A stretch of DNA of 64,000 nucleotides from Geodermatophilus sabuli (lineage in GTDB: Bacteria > Actinomycetota > Actinomycetes > Mycobacteriales > Geodermatophilaceae), in the NCBI RefSeq assembly GCF_900215145.1, contig NZ_OBDO01000008.1, positions 124,001 to 188,000 on the forward strand, in the 5' to 3' direction. Positions 62,120 to 64,000 of this stretch are shown piece after piece. Every line of letters begins with the position of its first letter. Within the stretch, counting starts at the first letter, position 1. The notes below the pieces were generated by a model. That model made no database searches, was not told the DNA's origin, and was given only the letters and a program-made list of their open reading frames with translations. The translations under genes and the position numbers were made by a program.

Positions 62120-62803
62120 TCACCGGGCCTCGCCGAGCCAGCTGTCGAGCGCGGCGGTCACGAGGTCGGGGGTCATGACGTGGCCACCGTCGAACTCCGT
62201 GTAGGTGACGTCGTACCCGGCGGCGGCCAGGTCCCGGGACACCCGCCGGCCGCAGCGGTCGACCGGGAGCACGCGGTCGCCGGTGCCGTGGGAGATCCAG
62301 ACGCGCGGCGTCCCGCGGTGCGCGGGGGCGGCGACGAACCCCGGGGAGAAGGCCAGGACGGCGTCGACGAGGTCGCCGTTGGCCAGGCCGAGGGACAGCG
62401 CGTAGGAGGCGCCGTCGGAGAAGCCGCCGACCGCGACCCGGGTGACCGGATGCCGCGCGAAGACCTGCTCGAGCGCGGCGTCGAGCACGGCGACGTCCCG
62501 GCCGAGGCCCCCGGCGACGAGGTCCCAGGTGGCGGCGACCGACGACGGGGCCAGCACCAGCGCGCCGCGGGCCGCCGCGAGGTCTCCGACGGCGGCGAGG
62601 CCCTGGGCCGACGTCCCACCCGCCCCGTGGAAGAACACCAGCAGCGGTCTCGGGCGGTGAGCCCCGCCGGGGACGGCCAGCCGCGCCTCCGCGTGCGGCC
62701 CCAGGTGCAGCGTGCGGACACCCTCCGGGTACGGCACCGCGGCCGGCTCGGCCAGGGGCCTGCTGCCCAGCCTGCCCTCCGGGGGGCGGCGCGCACCGCC
62801 CAT
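62120..62803 (-). CDS. Carboxylesterase/phospholipase-like alpha/beta hydrolase
   Basis: 227 residues from ATG 62803, which shares one base with the stop of the upstream gene. Feruloyl-esterase/PHB-depolymerase-like hydrolase: oxyanion LVFFHGAGGTSAQGL, nucleophile Ser129 in GGFSDGAS, acid in SHGTGDRVLPVDRC, base His in FDGGHVMTPD. No signal peptide. The gene pair with the erythromycin-esterase-family protein is translationally coupled. Confidence 0.85.
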   Translation of the reverse strand: MGGARRPPEGRLGSRPLAEPAAVPYPEGVRTLHLGPHAEARLAVPGGAHRPRPLLVFFHGAGGTSAQGLAAVGDLAAARGALVLAPSSVAATWDLVAGGLGRDVAVLDAALEQVFARHPVTRVAVGGFSDGASYALSLGLANGDLVDAVLAFSPGFVAAPAHRGTPRVWISHGTGDRVLPVDRCGRRVSRDLAAAGYDVTYTEFDGGHVMTPDLVTAALDSWLGEAR

Positions 62804-64000
62804 CAGACCGCGTGGGCGGCCGGCGGCACGTGCTCGTCGGCACGCTCCAGGTGCAGCGGCTGCAGCGGCCGGCTGTGCTCCAGGTACAGGAAGGCGTCGT
62901 AGCGCTCCCCCAGCACGGTGGGCACGTAGTTGCCCCACCGCTCGCGCTGGGGCCGGTAGACCACGCCGATCGCCCGGTGGTCCAGCCGCCGGTCCAAGGC
63001 CGCGGGGCGCGGCCCGCGCGGGGACCAGACCAGCAGCGCGTCCTCCCCCACCTCCTCGTGCAGCAGCGCCTCGAGGCTGCCGGGGCGCGCCGCGGGGACC
63101 TCCATCCGCTGCATCTGCGCGCCCCACTCCGACCCGGCGATGACCCCGCCGCGGTGACTCCCCAGCCCCACGAGGACGACGTCGTCGGCGCCGTGCCGTT
63201 CCCGGAGCAACTGCCCGACGTTGACCATCCCGGACCTCGCCATGTCGGTGGCCCGCGCGTCGCCGACGTGGGTGTTGTGCTCCCAGACGACCGCCTTCCC
63301 GCCGCTGTGCTCCAGCAGCCGGTCGAGGGTGTCGGCCATGTGCACGTCGCGGACGTTCCACGACTCCGCCGAGCCGCCGACCATCGCCCGGTAGTACCGC
63401 TCGGCGCCGGCGACGACCGCGGCGTTCATCTCGGCGGACAGGTGCGCCTCGGGGTCGTCGGCGGGCGCGCGCCGGCCGCGCTCCTCGCACAGGTGCCGCA
63501 GCAGCTCCACCACGGTCTGCTCGCAGGTGGTCGGCGCGAAGCGGGTGGCGAAGGCGTACTCGGCGCCGTCCTCCCCGAAGGGCTCGAAGCAGGCCAGGGC
63601 CAGCGTCGCCTTGGCGACGTGCTCGGGCTCGTGCTCGCGCAGCCAGCCGACCAGCTCGTGCATCGAGTCCCAGAGGCTGTAGACGTCGAGGCCGTAGAAG
63701 CCCACCCGCCGGTCCGCCGGGCGGGCCGCGTTCACCCCGCGCAGCCAGCGGCAGAAGTCGACGACGTCGTCGTTGGCCCACATCCAGGTGGGCCAGCGCG
63801 CGAACGCGTCGAGGGCGTCGCGGGGGTCGTCGTCGGCGCCGTGACGGAGCTTCACGCTGCGGTTGACCCGGTAGCAGTCGGGCCAGTCCCCCTCGACGGC
63901 GACCAGCCCGAAGCCGCGTTCCTCGAGCAGCCGCCGGGTCAGCGCCGCCCGCCACGCGTAGTACTCGTGGGTGCCGTGGCTGGCCTCGCCGATGGCCACG
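62803..64000 (-). CDS. Erythromycin-esterase-family protein, 5' end outside window
   Basis: About 398 residues are visible; the frame is open at the right edge, so a short N-terminal part is missing. The family motifs are GEASHGTHEYY, VEGDWPDCYRVN, FYGLDVYSLWDS and WEHNTHVGDARATDMA, which hold the His and Glu residues of the Ere active site. Ere proteins open macrolide lactones, but most members of this broad family in soil actinobacteria are uncharacterised, and resistance should not be assumed. Coupled with the esterase-like gene downstream. Confidence 0.88.
   Translation of the reverse strand, partial: VAIGEASHGTHEYYAWRAALTRRLLEERGFGLVAVEGDWPDCYRVNRSVKLRHGADDDPRDALDAFARWPTWMWANDDVVDFCRWLRGVNAARPADRRVGFYGLDVYSLWDSMHELVGWLREHEPEHVAKATLALACFEPFGEDGAEYAFATRFAPTTCEQTVVELLRHLCEERGRRAPADDPEAHLSAEMNAAVVAGAERYYRAMVGGSAESWNVRDVHMADTLDRLLEHSGGKAVVWEHNTHVGDARATDMARSGMVNVGQLLRERHGADDVVLVGLGSHRGGVIAGSEWGAQMQRMEVPAARPGSLEALLHEEVGEDALLVWSPRGPRPAALDRRLDHRAIGVVYRPQRERWGNYVPTVLGERYDAFLYLEHSRPLQPLHLERADEHVPPAAHAV

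Noticed and set aside
62803-64000. Macrolide resistance gene
   Set aside because: Membership of the erythromycin-esterase family is clear, but most environmental members have no shown macrolide activity and the 5' end is missing.

Overview
This is a very GC-rich (about three quarters G+C by eye), gene-dense actinobacterial chromosome segment. Several features fit the Geodermatophilaceae (Blastococcus, Geodermatophilus, Modestobacter) or a close relative: frequent GTG starts, GTGA/ATGA stop-start overlaps, poly-glycine linkers behind lipoprotein cysteines, PaaX/ROK/STAS regulators, a sacsin-like ATPase and PPK2. The family assignment is inference. No rRNA, tRNA, CRISPR array, transposase or prophage was seen.

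Layout. 1-2.6 kb: end of a DUF1206 membrane protein, then a FabG-like reductase and a thiolase. 2.8-7.9 kb: a complete Liv-type ABC importer (two ATPases, two permeases, binding lipoprotein) on the minus strand. 8-14 kb: housekeeping genes, namely a STAS anti-anti-sigma factor, two small unknown proteins, a 1,021-residue sacsin-type ATPase and a divergent PPK2. The last two are separated by four 75-bp tandem repeats. 14.1-21 kb: a second complete Liv-type importer, directly behind a LigB-family extradiol dioxygenase and a SnoaL-like protein. 21.4-26.1 kb, plus strand: cytochrome P450 + SDR, then an orphan SsuA/NMT1-type binding lipoprotein + FAD aromatic hydroxylase.

26.1-38.5 kb: the catabolic core. 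A tightly overlapping ten-gene minus-strand operon runs SDR, amidohydrolase, acyl-CoA synthetase, MaoC hydratase, three consecutive RraA/HMG-aldolase paralogs, RidA, a LigJ-like amidohydrolase and a fused double acyl-CoA dehydrogenase. It is flanked by a PaaX-type regulator and a divergent paralogous acyl-CoA synthetase. Together with the dioxygenase, hydroxylase, P450, thiolase and two importers, this looks like a pathway for an aromatic or ring-containing acid. Uptake, hydroxylation and extradiol cleavage would feed LigJ/LigK-type hydration and aldol cleavage, while CoA ligation and beta-oxidation would handle an acyl chain. The substrate cannot be read from the sequence.

38.5-42.5 kb: a type IV McrBC restriction system of visibly lower GC, whose McrB carries two EVE-like modified-base reader modules. 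42.5-52.1 kb: aldehyde dehydrogenase, SnoaL-like protein, MFS transporter with divergent GlxA-type AraC regulator, DEAD-box helicase, DoxX-like protein, a winged-helix regulator divergent from a small unknown protein and an alpha/beta hydrolase, and a cupredoxin lipoprotein. 52.1-60.6 kb: a sugar or polyol unit (RbsA/RbsC/RbsB-type importer, Gfo/Idh/MocA dehydrogenase, TIM-barrel isomerase) beside a ROK regulator and a hydrolase. 60.7-64 kb: type II NADH dehydrogenase, a carboxylesterase-like protein and the start-truncated end of an erythromycin-esterase-family protein.

Start codons were chosen by Shine-Dalgarno sequence, stop-start overlap and family N-termini; where the longest open frame runs further upstream, the shorter start is reported and explained.
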